Shown here: positions 26,097 to 35,370 of the stretch, piece after piece
How positions within the stretch are numbered: position 1 is the first letter of the stretch
Layout of the letters: every line of letters begins with the position of its first letter
NCBI RefSeq assembly: GCF_900176205.1
Contig: NZ_LT859959.1
Span: forward strand, 2,232,001-2,296,000
From: Bradyrhizobium sp. ORS 285
Lineage (GTDB): Bacteria; Pseudomonadota; Alphaproteobacteria; Rhizobiales; Xanthobacteraceae
Reading direction: 5' to 3'
Length of the DNA: 64,000 nt
Made by a program: the position numbers and the translations under genes
Notes under the pieces: model-generated
The model's input: the letters and a program-made list of their open reading frames with translations, nothing else
Told to the model about the DNA's origin: nothing
Databases searched by the model: none

Positions 26097-26833
26097 GCAA
26101 GCTGTCCCGCCAGCCAGATGACTGCGGCTCGCGCGCTCTCCAGCGGCTCGCCATGCGGCTTGTCGGGTCGCGCGATCATCACCACGGGGATTTTCAGCCG
26201 CCGTGCGGCGGCGATCTTCGGATAGGTCGCTTGGCCGCCGGAGTTCTTCGAGACTACGACCGCGACGCGCTCCTCGACCAGGAAGGCTTCTTCCTTCGTC
26301 TCATCGAACGGCCCGCGATCGAACACGAAGCGGATGTCGGGCGGCAGCGCGATGTCGCCAGGCGGATCGATCGTGCGCGCCACATAGTGATGCTGCGGAG
26401 CTGCGGCAAAGGCTGCGAGCTCCAGCCGGCCCAGGCTGAGAAACACGCGTGCAGGATCCTGTCCGAGGGCCGACACCGCGTCCTGCGGCGTAGCGACGTC
26501 GATCCAGCGATCACCATCCTGGCGCGGCCAGGCCTCGCGGCGGATCGACGCCAGCGGCAGCGCGAGGCCCTCGCAGGCCGCGACGGCATGCCGCGACATC
26601 TGGTCGGCGTAAGGATGCGTCGCGTCGATCACCGCCTCGACGGCATGATCGCGCAGCCACGCCTGAAGTCCTGCAATGCCGCCGAAGCCGCCCATGCGCG
26701 TCGGCATTGGTTGCGGCTTGGGCGAGACGGTGCGGCCGGCGAGCGAGAGCGTGGCCTCGAAGCGGCGGTCGTCGGCGAGCAGCCGCGCCAGCTCCGACGC
26801 CTCGGTCGTCCCGCCGAGGATGAGAATGCGCAT
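26060..26833 (-). CDS. cobK: precorrin-6A reductase
   Basis: A 257-residue NADPH-dependent reductase that makes precorrin-6B. MRILILGGTTEASELARLL starts the N-terminal domain, with IDATHPYADQMSRHA, RREAWPR and VSKNSGGQATYPKIAAA as family signatures. The ATG at 26833 is chosen as the start of the GGTTEA strand. It lies opposite to its neighbours: 37 bases of tail overlap with cobJ and only 14 bases between its start and the start of cobL, so any transcript running cobJ to cobL is antisense to all of cobK. Confidence 0.94.
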   Translation of the reverse strand: MRILILGGTTEASELARLLADDRRFEATLSLAGRTVSPKPQPMPTRMGGFGGIAGLQAWLRDHAVEAVIDATHPYADQMSRHAVAACEGLALPLASIRREAWPRQDGDRWIDVATPQDAVSALGQDPARVFLSLGRLELAAFAAAPQHHYVARTIDPPGDIALPPDIRFVFDRGPFDETKEEAFLVEERVAVVVSKNSGGQATYPKIAAARRLKIPVVMIARPDKPHGEPLESARAAVIWLAGQLAHRPSSTSRRSV

Positions 26834-26847
26834 GCGGGGCAGGGTCC

Positions 26848-28083
26848 ATGGTGAGTCCGTCTGCAACTTGCAACGCGACGCGCTGGCTGTCCATCGTCGG
26901 GATCGGCGAGGACGGCATCGATGGCCTCACGGCCCATGCACGCCGTCTGATCGCACAGGCGGCTCTCGTGGTCGGCGGTGCGCGGCATCTCGATCTCGCT
27001 GCACCGTTGGTCTCAGGCCAGCGGCTGGCCTGGCCGAGTCCCTTGCAGCTTGCGTTCGAGCAGATCGCAGCGCGCAGCGGCGAGCCGGTCGTCGTGCTCG
27101 CCAGTGGCGACCCGTTCAACTATGGCGTCGGCAAGCAGCTGATGCAGCGCTTCGATGTGGGTGAGATGCTCTGCGTTCCGCAGCCCTCGGCGTTCAGTCT
27201 CGCCGCGGCGCGGCTAGGCTGGTCGCTGCAGGACGTGGCCCAAGTCACGCTGCATGGCCGCGCGCTCGAAGGCATCATCCGCCATCTCTCGCCCGGTGCC
27301 CGCATCCTGGCGCTCGCCTGGGATGGATCGACGGCCGCCAAGCTCGCGGCGCTGCTGACGTCACGCCGGATGGGGCGCTCGCGGCTGACGGTGCTGGAGG
27401 CGATGGGCGGACCGCAGGAGCGGGTACGTAGCGCGTTGGCAGAAGCGTTCGATCTGACGGATATTCATCCGCTGACGACCATTGCGCTCGACGTTGAAGC
27501 CGACGTCGCTGCGCCGTTGATCCCGCTGAGCTCGGGCCTTGCCGATGATCTGTTCGAGCATGACGGCCAGCTGACCAAGCGCGATGTCCGGGCCGTGACG
27601 CTGGCTGCGCTCGCGCCAAGGCCGGGCGAGCTGCTGTGGGACGTCGGTCTGGGATCCGGCTCGGTCGCGATCGAGTGGCTGCTGCGTCACGGCTCGCTGC
27701 GTGCAATCGGCATCGAGGCGCGACAGGAGCGTGCCGATCGCGCCCTGCGCAACGCGCTTGCGCTCGGCACGCCCGACCTGAAGCTGGTGTTGGGACGAGC
27801 GCCGGCGGTCCTCGCGGATCTTGAATCGCCTGATGCAGCTTTCATCGGCGGCGGGATCTCGGAGCCGGCCGTGTTCGACGCCGTCTGGTCGAAGCTGAAG
27901 CCGGGCGGCCGTCTCGTGGCCAATGTCATTTCGCTCGAAGGCGAGGCGCGGCTGATCGATCTGTTCGGCAAGCATGGCGGCGAGTTGGTCCGCATCGCGG
28001 TGTCGCGCATCGAGCCGGTTGGGCGCATGCATGGCTGGCGATCCGCGATGCCGGTTACGCAATGGCGGGTGACCAAGTCATGA
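26848..28083 (+). CDS. cobL: precorrin-6Y C5,15-methyltransferase (decarboxylating)
   Basis: A 411-residue fusion. The N-terminal CbiE-like half (about 12-215) has VGIGEDGIDGLTAHARRLI and VLASGDPFNYGVGKQL; the C-terminal CbiT-like half (about 235-410) has the Rossmann methyltransferase motif LLWDVGLGSGSVAIEWL. Together they methylate C5 and C15 and decarboxylate the C12 acetate. The ATG is 14 bases from the divergent cobK start, and the stop overlaps cobE (ATGA). Confidence 0.94.
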   Translation: MVSPSATCNATRWLSIVGIGEDGIDGLTAHARRLIAQAALVVGGARHLDLAAPLVSGQRLAWPSPLQLAFEQIAARSGEPVVVLASGDPFNYGVGKQLMQRFDVGEMLCVPQPSAFSLAAARLGWSLQDVAQVTLHGRALEGIIRHLSPGARILALAWDGSTAAKLAALLTSRRMGRSRLTVLEAMGGPQERVRSALAEAFDLTDIHPLTTIALDVEADVAAPLIPLSSGLADDLFEHDGQLTKRDVRAVTLAALAPRPGELLWDVGLGSGSVAIEWLLRHGSLRAIGIEARQERADRALRNALALGTPDLKLVLGRAPAVLADLESPDAAFIGGGISEPAVFDAVWSKLKPGGRLVANVISLEGEARLIDLFGKHGGELVRIAVSRIEPVGRMHGWRSAMPVTQWRVTKS

Positions 28084-28478
28084 TCGCGCTCGGCATCGGC
28101 TGTCGCCGCGACGCACGTCCCGCCGAGATCGAGGCGGTGATCGCGCAGGCCCTGAGTGCGGCGCGTCTGGCAGCCGAGGAGATCGACGTCGTTGCGACCG
28201 CCGCAGACAAGCTGCAGGAGCCCGGCGTGATCGATGCGGCGCAGCGGCTGGGTCGGCCGCTCCGAGGCATTGCTCAGAATGACCTTGCGGCTGTCGCCGA
28301 TCTCGCGATCACACGCAGCGATCGCGTGCAACGTCTCAAGGGTGTTCCCTCCGTGGCCGAGACCGCGGCGCTCGCCGCTGCGGGGCGCAACCCGCGTCTC
28401 ATTCTGCCGCGCATTGCCAATGCATCTGCGACCTGTGCGCTCGCCCAGGGCGAGGGCGCTCAGGAGGATCGCCGATGA
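28080..28478 (+). CDS. cobE: cobalamin biosynthesis protein CobE (CbiG C-terminal domain)
   Basis: A 132-residue protein matching the C-terminal domain of CbiG: it starts ALGIGCRRD, has [14 protein letters not shown] and ends near [21 protein letters not shown]. CobE is required for B12 synthesis in Pseudomonas but its exact step is not settled; binding of a precorrin has been suggested. Interestingly CbiG acts with CbiD in the anaerobic route, and this locus has CbiD. Both ends overlap neighbours by four bases. Confidence 0.88.
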   Translation: MIALGIGCRRDARPAEIEAVIAQALSAARLAAEEIDVVATAADKLQEPGVIDAAQRLGRPLRGIAQNDLAAVADLAITRSDRVQRLKGVPSVAETAALAAAGRNPRLILPRIANASATCALAQGEGAQEDRR

Positions 28479-29236
28479 CCGTGCACTTCATCGGTGCGGG
28501 CCCCGGCGCGCCGGACCTGATCACCTTGCGCGGCCGCGACCTGATCGCGCGCTGTCCCGTGTGCCTGTATGCGGGCTCGCTAGTTCCCAAGGCGCTGCTC
28601 GATCATTGTCCGTCGGGCGCGCGCATCGTCGACACGGCGCCGTTGTCGCTCGACGAGATCGTCGCGGAGTTCGTGCGGGCCACCTCGGCGGGCGAGGACG
28701 TCGCGCGGCTGCATTCGGGCGATCTCTCGATCTGGAGCGCGCTTGGCGAGCAGCTGCGGCGGCTCGATGCGCTCAGAATTCCCTACACGGTGACACCCGG
28801 CGTTCCCTCGTTTTCGGCCGCTGCCGCCGCGCTCGGCCGCGAGCTGACGCTGCCCGGGCTGGCGCAATCGGTGGTGTTGACGCGCACCTCCGGCCGCGCC
28901 TCCGCCATGCCCGAGACGGAGCAGTTGGCGTTGTTCGCACAATCGCAGGCGACGCTCGCGATCCATCTGTCGATCCATGTGCTCGACAAGGTCGTCGACG
29001 AGCTGCGTCCGCATTACGGCGCGGATTGTCCGGTCGCGATCGTCTATCGCGCGAGCTGGCCGGAGCAGCGCGTCGTGACCGGGACGCTCGCCACCATCGT
29101 CGAGCAGGTAGCGGCGACCGCGATGGAGCGCACGGCCCTCATCCTGGTGGGCCGCGCGCTCGACCCTAAGGATTTTCGCAACAGCGCGCTGTACGATGCC
29201 GACTATCAGCGGCGCTTTCGCGGGAGGGGCGAGTGA
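28475..29236 (+). CDS. cobM: precorrin-4 C11-methyltransferase
   Basis: A 253-residue tetrapyrrole methylase. [51 protein letters not shown] and [16 protein letters not shown] are the CobM/CbiF signature; the C-terminal [16 protein letters not shown] segment is complete. It makes precorrin-5. Its last 31 bases overlap the tail of the opposing cbiD gene. Confidence 0.95.
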   Translation: MTVHFIGAGPGAPDLITLRGRDLIARCPVCLYAGSLVPKALLDHCPSGARIVDTAPLSLDEIVAEFVRATSAGEDVARLHSGDLSIWSALGEQLRRLDALRIPYTVTPGVPSFSAAAAALGRELTLPGLAQSVVLTRTSGRASAMPETEQLALFAQSQATLAIHLSIHVLDKVVDELRPHYGADCPVAIVYRASWPEQRVVTGTLATIVEQVAATAMERTALILVGRALDPKDFRNSALYDADYQRRFRGRGE

Positions 29237-30348
29237 GCCGGCGCCTCACATCGTCCGACCAGCCCCCCGTCGCGATCGAACACCGCGATATCGAGCACAA
29301 CAGCGTCGTTGCCGAGCGCCCGGTGCGCCGTCTGCCACGCCGCCCGTGCGACGACTTCGCCGGCTGCGAATCCGCATTTGTCAGCCTCCTGCAGCACCTG
29401 GAGCGCCGTGTTGGCGCTCCGCGCGGTCGTGACCAACGCGTCCGGCGCGCCGGCGTCGCTCAGCGCCGTGGCCAGCCAATCGAGATCCACCTCGCCGGCG
29501 CGCGAATGCAGGTCGAGCAGGCCCTGGCCGAGCTTGGTCATCTTGGCGAAGCCGCCGGCGACGGTGACGCGCGCGACGGGATGGCGGCGCAGATATTTGA
29601 GCATGCCGCCGGCGAAGTCGCCCATGTCGATCAGCGCCGCTTCCGGCAGGCCGTACAGCTGCTGCACGGCCTTCTCCGACGTGCTGCCGGTGGCGCCGGC
29701 GATATGCGGCAGGCCGGCGGCGCGCGCGACATCGATGCCGCGATAGATCGAGTGAATCCAGGCGGCACAGCTGAACGGCACGACGATGCCCGTCGTGCCG
29801 AGGATCGACAAGCCGCCGACGATGCCGAGCCGCGGGTTCAGCGTCTTCCTCGCGAGCTCCTCTCCGCCTGGAATGGAGATCTCGATGATGAGGTCGCGCG
29901 TGGAGCCGAGTGCTGCGGCGGCTTCGTGGATCGCAGCCGCGATCATCTCGCGCGGCACCGGATTGATGGCTGGCTCTCCCGGTGGCAGTGGCAGGCCCGG
30001 CCGCGTCACGGTGCCGACGCCGGGGCCAGCGCGGAACGTGATGCCGGAGCCCTCGGCTGCGCGTCGCACCGTCGTTTTGATCAGCGCTCCATGCGTGACA
30101 TCGGGATCATCTCCGGCGTCCTTCACGACGCCGGCAGTGGCGCCTGCATCGCTCCCCTCATGCATCGCCACGGCGAAGCCAACGCGGCGTCCGCCGGGCA
30201 GGGCGATCTCGACCATGGCGGGACAGCTGCCGGTGATCAGCAGCTCATAGGCCGCGCGCGCAGCCGCAGTGGCGCAGCTGCCTGTCGTCCAGCCACGCTT
30301 CAGCGGTCGTTTCGGCGCGTCAGCAGGTCCCATCATGCCCGATCGCAT
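29206..30348 (-). CDS. cbiD: (cobalt-)precorrin-5B C1-methyltransferase CbiD
   Basis: About 380 residues. The [16 protein letters not shown] start, [55 protein letters not shown] (split here by function: Pro-rich substrate loop) and GRTIVVPFS-like [13 protein letters not shown] segments mark CbiD. It methylates C1, the job of CobF in the classic aerobic pathway, and no cobF is present, so it is the likely replacement. The start is uncertain: ATGs at 30348, 30336 and 30333 all lack a strong ribosome site. It sits antisense between cobM and cobB. Confidence 0.91.
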   Translation of the reverse strand: MRSGMMGPADAPKRPLKRGWTTGSCATAAARAAYELLITGSCPAMVEIALPGGRRVGFAVAMHEGSDAGATAGVVKDAGDDPDVTHGALIKTTVRRAAEGSGITFRAGPGVGTVTRPGLPLPPGEPAINPVPREMIAAAIHEAAAALGSTRDLIIEISIPGGEELARKTLNPRLGIVGGLSILGTTGIVVPFSCAAWIHSIYRGIDVARAAGLPHIAGATGSTSEKAVQQLYGLPEAALIDMGDFAGGMLKYLRRHPVARVTVAGGFAKMTKLGQGLLDLHSRAGEVDLDWLATALSDAGAPDALVTTARSANTALQVLQEADKCGFAAGEVVARAAWQTAHRALGNDAVVLDIAVFDRDGGLVGRCEAPAHSPLPRKRR

Positions 30349-30383
30349 AGCACATTTTGCCCGGACAAGGCGGTGCTCCGGCA

Positions 30384-31724
30384 ATGACCTCTTTGGCGCC
30401 CAAGGGAATCATCATCGCTGCCCCACGGTCGGGTGCGGGCAAGACGACGGTGACGCTCGGGTTGCTGCGGGCGCTGGCGATGCGTGGCTCCGTCGTGCAG
30501 CCGTTCAAATGCGGGCCTGACTACATCGATCTTGCTTTTCACAGTGTCGCGGCACGGCGGACGAGCTACAATCTGGACAGCTGGGCCATGTCGGCGCCGC
30601 AGCTGACGGGGCTCGTCTCCAGCGTCGCCACCGGCACAGACATCTGCATCGTCGAGGGGGTGATGGGCCTGTTCGATGGCGCCCCGCAGCCGGGCCGGGC
30701 CGGCCGAGGCGCGGCGGCAGATCTCGCGGCCTTGCTGGGCTGGCCGGTGGTGCTCGTGCTCGACGTCAGCGGCCAGACCGAGACGGCGGCGGCGGTCGCC
30801 TTGGGCTGCGCGTGGTTCCGCGATGATGTCGAGGTCGCCGGGGTGATCCTCAATCGCGTCGCCAGCCCGCGGCATCGCGCCCTGATCGAACCAGCCTTCG
30901 CGCGCATCGGGATCAGCGTGCTTGGCGCGCTCGGACGCGACGATCAGCTGACATTGCCCGAGCGGCATCTCGGCCTCGTCCAGGCGCAGGAGATCACGAC
31001 GATCGAGGCGCATCTCGACCGTCTCGCCTCGTCCCTCGCCGCATCGGTCGACCTGGAGGCGGTCCGTGCCCTTGCGCGGCCGATCAGCCCGGTGGCCGAG
31101 GCTGCACCAGCGTGGGGCTTCGGCATCGCGCCGCCGGCGCAGCGCATTGCGCTTGCGTCGGATGCCGCGTTCTCGTTCTGCTATCCGCATCTCCTCGATC
31201 ATTGGCGCAGACGCGGCGCGGAGATCCTGCCGTTCTCGCCAATGAACGATGAGCCGCCAGATCCGGCGGCAGGCGCGGTGTGGCTGCCGGGCGGCTATCC
31301 CGAATTGCACGCCGGCCGGTTGGCGTCCGCAGCAAGGTTCCTCGAAGGTCTGCGCGCCCTGGCGGTGCGCGGCGTCCCCGTCCATGGCGAGTGCGGCGGC
31401 TACATGACCTTGGGAGCAGGACTTGAAGACGACAATGGCGAGCGGCATGCCATGGCCGGGCTGTTGTCGCTGGAGACGTCCTTCGCCAAGCGACGGCTGC
31501 ATCTCGGCTATCGCAACGCGACGCTGCTGGCCGATTGCAGCCTCGGTCGCAAGGGCTCTCACATTCACGGCCACGAGTTCCACTACGCGACGATCCTGAG
31601 CGAGGGCGACGATCCGCTGATCGACTGTCGCGATGCCGCCGGCCGCACCATCCCCGAACGCGGTTCGCGTCGCGGGCGCGTGACCGGATCGTTTCTCCAC
31701 GTCCTGAGCGGCGAGGGCGCATGA
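30384..31724 (+). CDS. cobB: hydrogenobyrinic/cobyrinic acid a,c-diamide synthase
   Basis: A 446-residue glutamine-dependent amidotransferase. The ATP domain begins IIIAAPRSGAGKTTVTLGLL with QPFKCGPDYIDLAFH and VEGVMGLFDG; the GATase domain has the Cys nucleophile in VHGECGGYMTLGAGL and the catalytic His region in GSHIHGHEFHYA. It amidates side chains a and c before cobalt insertion by CobN. The ATG at 30384 is 35 bases from the divergent cbiD start. Its stop overlaps bluB (ATGA). Confidence 0.94.
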   Translation: MTSLAPKGIIIAAPRSGAGKTTVTLGLLRALAMRGSVVQPFKCGPDYIDLAFHSVAARRTSYNLDSWAMSAPQLTGLVSSVATGTDICIVEGVMGLFDGAPQPGRAGRGAAADLAALLGWPVVLVLDVSGQTETAAAVALGCAWFRDDVEVAGVILNRVASPRHRALIEPAFARIGISVLGALGRDDQLTLPERHLGLVQAQEITTIEAHLDRLASSLAASVDLEAVRALARPISPVAEAAPAWGFGIAPPAQRIALASDAAFSFCYPHLLDHWRRRGAEILPFSPMNDEPPDPAAGAVWLPGGYPELHAGRLASAARFLEGLRALAVRGVPVHGECGGYMTLGAGLEDDNGERHAMAGLLSLETSFAKRRLHLGYRNATLLADCSLGRKGSHIHGHEFHYATILSEGDDPLIDCRDAAGRTIPERGSRRGRVTGSFLHVLSGEGA

Positions 31725-32377
31725 GCGATCAGAGATCAACGCCACCGCAATTCGACGCCGCGTTCAGGCAAAGCTTTGCCGAGCTGGTGCGCTGGCGCCG
31801 CGATGTCAGGCGCTTCCGCACCGATCCCGTCAGCCCGGAGCTGATCGAGCAGCTCCTGGCGCTCGCCATTCACGCGCCCTCCGTCGGCTTCTGTCAGCCC
31901 TGGCGCTTCGTGCTCGTCGAGAGCCCCGGGCGACGAGCGGCGATCATCGAGAACTTCAAGCAGGCGAACCAATCTGCTCTCGCCGGCTATGATGGCGAGC
32001 GCCGTGCGCTCTATGCCGGGCTCAAGCTCGAAGGCCTCACGCAGGCGCCGGTGCATCTCGCCGTCTGCGCGGATGAAGGCGCTGCGACCGGTCATCGTCT
32101 CGGTCGCGCAACGATGCCCGAGACGCTGCGCTACTCCGTCGTTGCCGCGATCCAGACATTCTGGCTCGCGGCGAGGGCGGAAGGATTGGGGGTGGGCTGG
32201 GTCTCGATCCTCGATCCCGTCGCCGCATGTCGGGAGCTCGAACTGCCCTCCGACTGGACACTGATCGCGTATCTGTGCATCGGCTGGCCGCAGGAGGAGC
32301 ATGACGATCCTGAGCTGGAACGTCACGGCTGGGAAGCGCGGCTCGATCCCGATGTGGTCAAGCCGCTCAGGCGTTGA
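31721..32377 (+). CDS. bluB: 5,6-dimethylbenzimidazole synthase
   Basis: A 218-residue flavin-destructase of the nitroreductase fold that turns FMNH2 and O2 into DMB, the lower ligand used by cobT. WRRDVRRFRTDPV near the start, the HAPSVGFCQPWRF segment, and GLGVGWVSILDP with the family's C-terminal LCIGWPQEEHDDPELE are present. It ends the cobB-bluB pair, and the next, opposing gene begins its stop on the very next base. With bluB the organism can make the complete lower ligand aerobically. Confidence 0.95.
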   Translation: MSDQRSTPPQFDAAFRQSFAELVRWRRDVRRFRTDPVSPELIEQLLALAIHAPSVGFCQPWRFVLVESPGRRAAIIENFKQANQSALAGYDGERRALYAGLKLEGLTQAPVHLAVCADEGAATGHRLGRATMPETLRYSVVAAIQTFWLAARAEGLGVGWVSILDPVAACRELELPSDWTLIAYLCIGWPQEEHDDPELERHGWEARLDPDVVKPLRR

Positions 32378-33103
32378 TCAGGACGCCATCGCGAGCGCAG
32401 GTGCTTCCACGATGAGCGGCTCGGCGCTCGGCTGTGCCGGCACGGCGAGCTGAAACCGCGTGCCGTGCACGGTCACCGTCAGCGGGATGCCGCGGAAATC
32501 GTCGTGGAAGGCACTGACGCGGCGCTGCATCTCCGCGGCATCGATGTCGGCCGGCATGTCGCACATGTCAGCATACATCTGCTTCGTGCTCTTGGTCCCA
32601 CTCCAGCTGACAGGAAGAACCGGCAGTGCGCCGGCATCGCAGGCGAGATCGCGCGACATCCGCCAGAACAGATAAGCGAGGCGCACGAACGTCATCTGCT
32701 CGAGGCCGCGGACATCCACGCCCGGCGGGATGTCGAACGTCTCGACACCGACGATGGCGCCGCAATCGACACGAGCTTCCATCACATGCGCCGTCGCACC
32801 GAAGCGCGTTGCGCCGTCATACATCGCAAAATGCGCTGGTGCCCAGCCCGGATAGTCGGGCGGCGCCGGATGGAAGTTGTAGGCGCCGTGCCCCAGGGCC
32901 TGAAGAATGTCGGCAGGAACGATCACGCCTGTGGTGAAGGCAAGCAGGCGGGCTCTCGCGAGCACGCTGCGCTCGATGGATTGCAGGTCTTCCAGACTGA
33001 CAGCGCAGCGAAACGACAGCGCCGGATTGTGCGCCCTGAGGAGCTCCGTCAGCGCGAGCTGCTGATCGCGGCTGCCGGTCAGGAGGATGATCGTGTCGAG
33101 CAT
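32378..33103 (-). CDS. formyltransferase family protein (Fmt/N-formyl-sugar type)
   Basis: A 241-residue protein with a formyl-THF transferase fold. The catalytic Asn-His-Asp triad is visible as Asn76 and His78 in GAYNFHPAPPDYPGWAP and Asp113 in EARVDCGAIVG. It is much shorter than methionyl-tRNA formyltransferase and lacks its C-terminal tRNA domain; the C-terminal part (about 130-225) is unfamiliar. It may formylate an amino sugar or another amine. It follows a putative glycosyltransferase by 21 bases in one operon next to the flagellar genes, which suggests a surface or flagellin glycan, but this is inference. Confidence 0.8.
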   Translation of the reverse strand: MLDTIILLTGSRDQQLALTELLRAHNPALSFRCAVSLEDLQSIERSVLARARLLAFTTGVIVPADILQALGHGAYNFHPAPPDYPGWAPAHFAMYDGATRFGATAHVMEARVDCGAIVGVETFDIPPGVDVRGLEQMTFVRLAYLFWRMSRDLACDAGALPVLPVSWSGTKSTKQMYADMCDMPADIDAAEMQRRVSAFHDDFRGIPLTVTVHGTRFQLAVPAQPSAEPLIVEAPALAMAS

Positions 33104-33124
33104 GGTGTGGCTCCAGTTTTGGAC

Positions 33125-34450
33125 TCAGCGCCCTCGGGCGATGTTGGTGGGAAGCCGCGCAGCGTCTGACGCGGCGATCGCGCGGAACAGGTTGGGCGGC
33201 AGATGCTGTCCTGGCGTTACCTCGACCACGCGATTGGCGGCGAGAAGGGCGGCCTCTCGAGCCAGACGCGCGTCCTGTGGCCACGGGCAGAGCGAGAGTT
33301 CGAGGCGCGAGAAGCCGCCATGATCCCTGGTGAACGCTTGGGTGAGCGCCTCGATGCTCGCCGCAGTGATACGCGCATCGCTGGCTTCGGCGCCGCTGAG
33401 GATCACGGTGACGGCCGTCTTGGAGGGCTGGTTGGAATCGATCACCAGCAGGGGATCGCGTGCGCCGGCGCGACCGGCGCGCCGGGCCGAGCGAACCATC
33501 TCGGCAAATCCGGCATCGGGACCGAGATCGGCCGTGGTCGGTGTCAGATTGTGCACGATCGCAGCGTTGCGGGCTCCGGTCTCGCCGGCCACGGCATGAT
33601 AGGAGCGGGGAAGCCAGACCGTATCGAGCGGCAGCTGTGACGAGACGAGGCTCCAGGTTTGATCGATGAGATAGCCGTCCCAGACGTCAGGGTAGGAGGA
33701 GGCGATCTCATGCCACGTGGTCAGCATCATCTCGGCGGCTCGCGACCGGCCGAAATAGAGCGTACGCGCGGACATCTCCCAGCCATTCCACTTGTGAACG
33801 GAGAAGTCGCAATCGACGAGCAGCGGCAGCGTCGGTGCCGCCTGCAGGATGACGTCGGGATCGACGAACAGCAGTGGTTCCGCCTGCCGCTGCCACATCC
33901 GCCGGATGAAGCTGGCCTTCTCGGCCGCGCTCACCACACCGCGATGACGCGTATCGATCGGCTCGAGCGCGAACGGCAGCCCGAGCCGCTGCAGCGAGCG
34001 GCGGAGATGATAGATGTGCAGATCGCCGAGAGTGTTCGGATGACAGGACACGACATGCAGCGCATCGGTCGGCAGCGTGAGGCTTGGCAGACGCCAGGCG
34101 AGTCCTCCCCACCATAATTCGTGCGGTCCTTCGGCGGAGGCCCCGACCGTGCCGAACTCGGTCAGCTTCGATTTGAGAAAGTCGAAGGCGGGATTTTCCC
34201 CGAACGGGATCACGACCGCGTCATGCGTCGTCAGCGAGCGGTAGAGCCGCTCGGCCCCGGCGCCGGTCGGCGGATCGATGACCACGATGGTGCGACCGCC
34301 GCGCGGCGAAACGCCATCGCTCCATGGAGCGAGCGGCCCGAATGTTCGCGACAACCATTGCAGGCGGCGTCGTTGTTGCTGGCTGACGCCGCAGCCGCGC
34401 AGCGCCTCCATGGCATCATCATCCGTACCGTTTGAATGTCGTCGCGTCAT
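33125..34450 (-). CDS. putative glycosyltransferase (GT-A-like)
   Basis: A 441-residue soluble protein. After an N-terminal region of unknown role, residues 130-205 look like the core of a nucleotide-sugar transferase: HVVSCHPNTLGDLHIYHLRR, then LLFVDPDVIL with a DPD metal motif (Asp197, Asp199). WEMSARTLYFGRS and WDGYLIDQTWSLV follow. The family assignment is by motif pattern only. AGGAGG precedes the ATG at 34450 by 7 bases. It leads the operon with the formyltransferase and is divergent from the sigma factor and flagellar block. Confidence 0.6.
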   Translation of the reverse strand: MTRRHSNGTDDDAMEALRGCGVSQQQRRRLQWLSRTFGPLAPWSDGVSPRGGRTIVVIDPPTGAGAERLYRSLTTHDAVVIPFGENPAFDFLKSKLTEFGTVGASAEGPHELWWGGLAWRLPSLTLPTDALHVVSCHPNTLGDLHIYHLRRSLQRLGLPFALEPIDTRHRGVVSAAEKASFIRRMWQRQAEPLLFVDPDVILQAAPTLPLLVDCDFSVHKWNGWEMSARTLYFGRSRAAEMMLTTWHEIASSYPDVWDGYLIDQTWSLVSSQLPLDTVWLPRSYHAVAGETGARNAAIVHNLTPTTADLGPDAGFAEMVRSARRAGRAGARDPLLVIDSNQPSKTAVTVILSGAEASDARITAASIEALTQAFTRDHGGFSRLELSLCPWPQDARLAREAALLAANRVVEVTPGQHLPPNLFRAIAASDAARLPTNIARGR

Positions 34451-35370
34451 GCCGCGTCCTCCTGAACATCAAACGGATGACGCGTGCCAATCAGGCGCGT
34501 GGATCACGTCCGACGACGTGGACCATGCCGAGTGTTCGAGTGTGTCTCGGCGTCCCGACACGTCATGCGCGCTGTTTGTTTCGAAACGTTGCCCGACTGC
34601 TGCATGACGTTGCTGCTGGTGAGGCGGGCCGAAGTTTTTGAACAGTAGTTGAAGACGCGCTCTGCTCTCCAAGACAGAGGGAGAGGGGCCGGCGTCGCGC
34701 GCTATCTCAACAGAAAGGCGATTGCCGCCGATATCACTGCTTGAGTGAGTTGTTAGCTGGGTGACAAGCGCGAAACATTTCGAAATGTTTCTCTCAATTT
34801 TGTTTCTGAGATGTAACTCATAGGCGCGCAACAGCGTGCGGCCGATATGTGATGTCGATCGCGGTGCCTTTCAGAGTTGTCAGCTAATACAACGGACGAA
34901 ACTGCAGGATCAGGCGCACAGCGATGCAAAAAATCGTCATGCGATTCAAAAATCGAGCAGGCGACAACTGACAGCGCCGAAAAATGCGATAGCTTCGTCG
35001 ATGTGATTCGGAAAAATTTGCCGGGTGCGATCAGCGCTCCGCGGGGCGTCCGGATCGTATGCAGCCGCTTTTGTCCGATGTCAGCGGTGTGCTCGAAGGT
35101 CGCGTCTATACGTGTTGTCACTGCGTCTTCTGTTGAAATCGTCTTCCGGAATGAATCCTTGGCCATGCCGACCTGCGGCTCTGTGCTCCCCATGATGTCC
35201 TGGCACGCTCGCAATGTGCGGCAGAATTTGCCCGGCGCCCGGCAAAACATTCCACCTAAGCATCTGAAGAATAACGAAAATACTCCGCCTGTTTGTTCCG
35301 GTTGCGGCGTTCAACGATCGGAAGCCGTCTGCGAGCTGCGCATTCGGCATTGCGGGTTGGAGATGCGGAA
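34451..35370. other. long divergent intergenic region, 920 bp
   Basis: Between the minus-strand glycosyltransferase and the plus-strand sigma factor. Open frames on both strands have Ser/Cys/Arg-rich translations without ribosome sites and are not called. The base composition is clearly more A/T-rich than the surroundings, particularly 34730-34860. It holds a perfect 20-bp palindrome (34772-34791) and a shorter relative with the same TTTCGAAA core at 34579-34586. It must contain promoters for both directions and could hold an unrecognised small RNA. Confidence 0.5.
34772..34791. promoter_or_regulatory. perfect 20-bp palindrome, candidate operator
   Basis: GAAACATTTCGAAATGTTTC is its own reverse complement. 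A second palindrome, GTTTCGAAAC (34578-34587), shares the TTTCGAAA core about 195 bases away. Both are in an A/T-rich promoter region between the glycosyltransferase operon and the sigma gene. The arrangement suits paired binding sites of a dimeric regulator; which one is unknown. Confidence 0.45.

Noticed and set aside
35200..35250. A sigma-54 promoter-like TGGCAC near 35201.
   Set aside because: The second half (TTGCA at the right spacing) is not matched.
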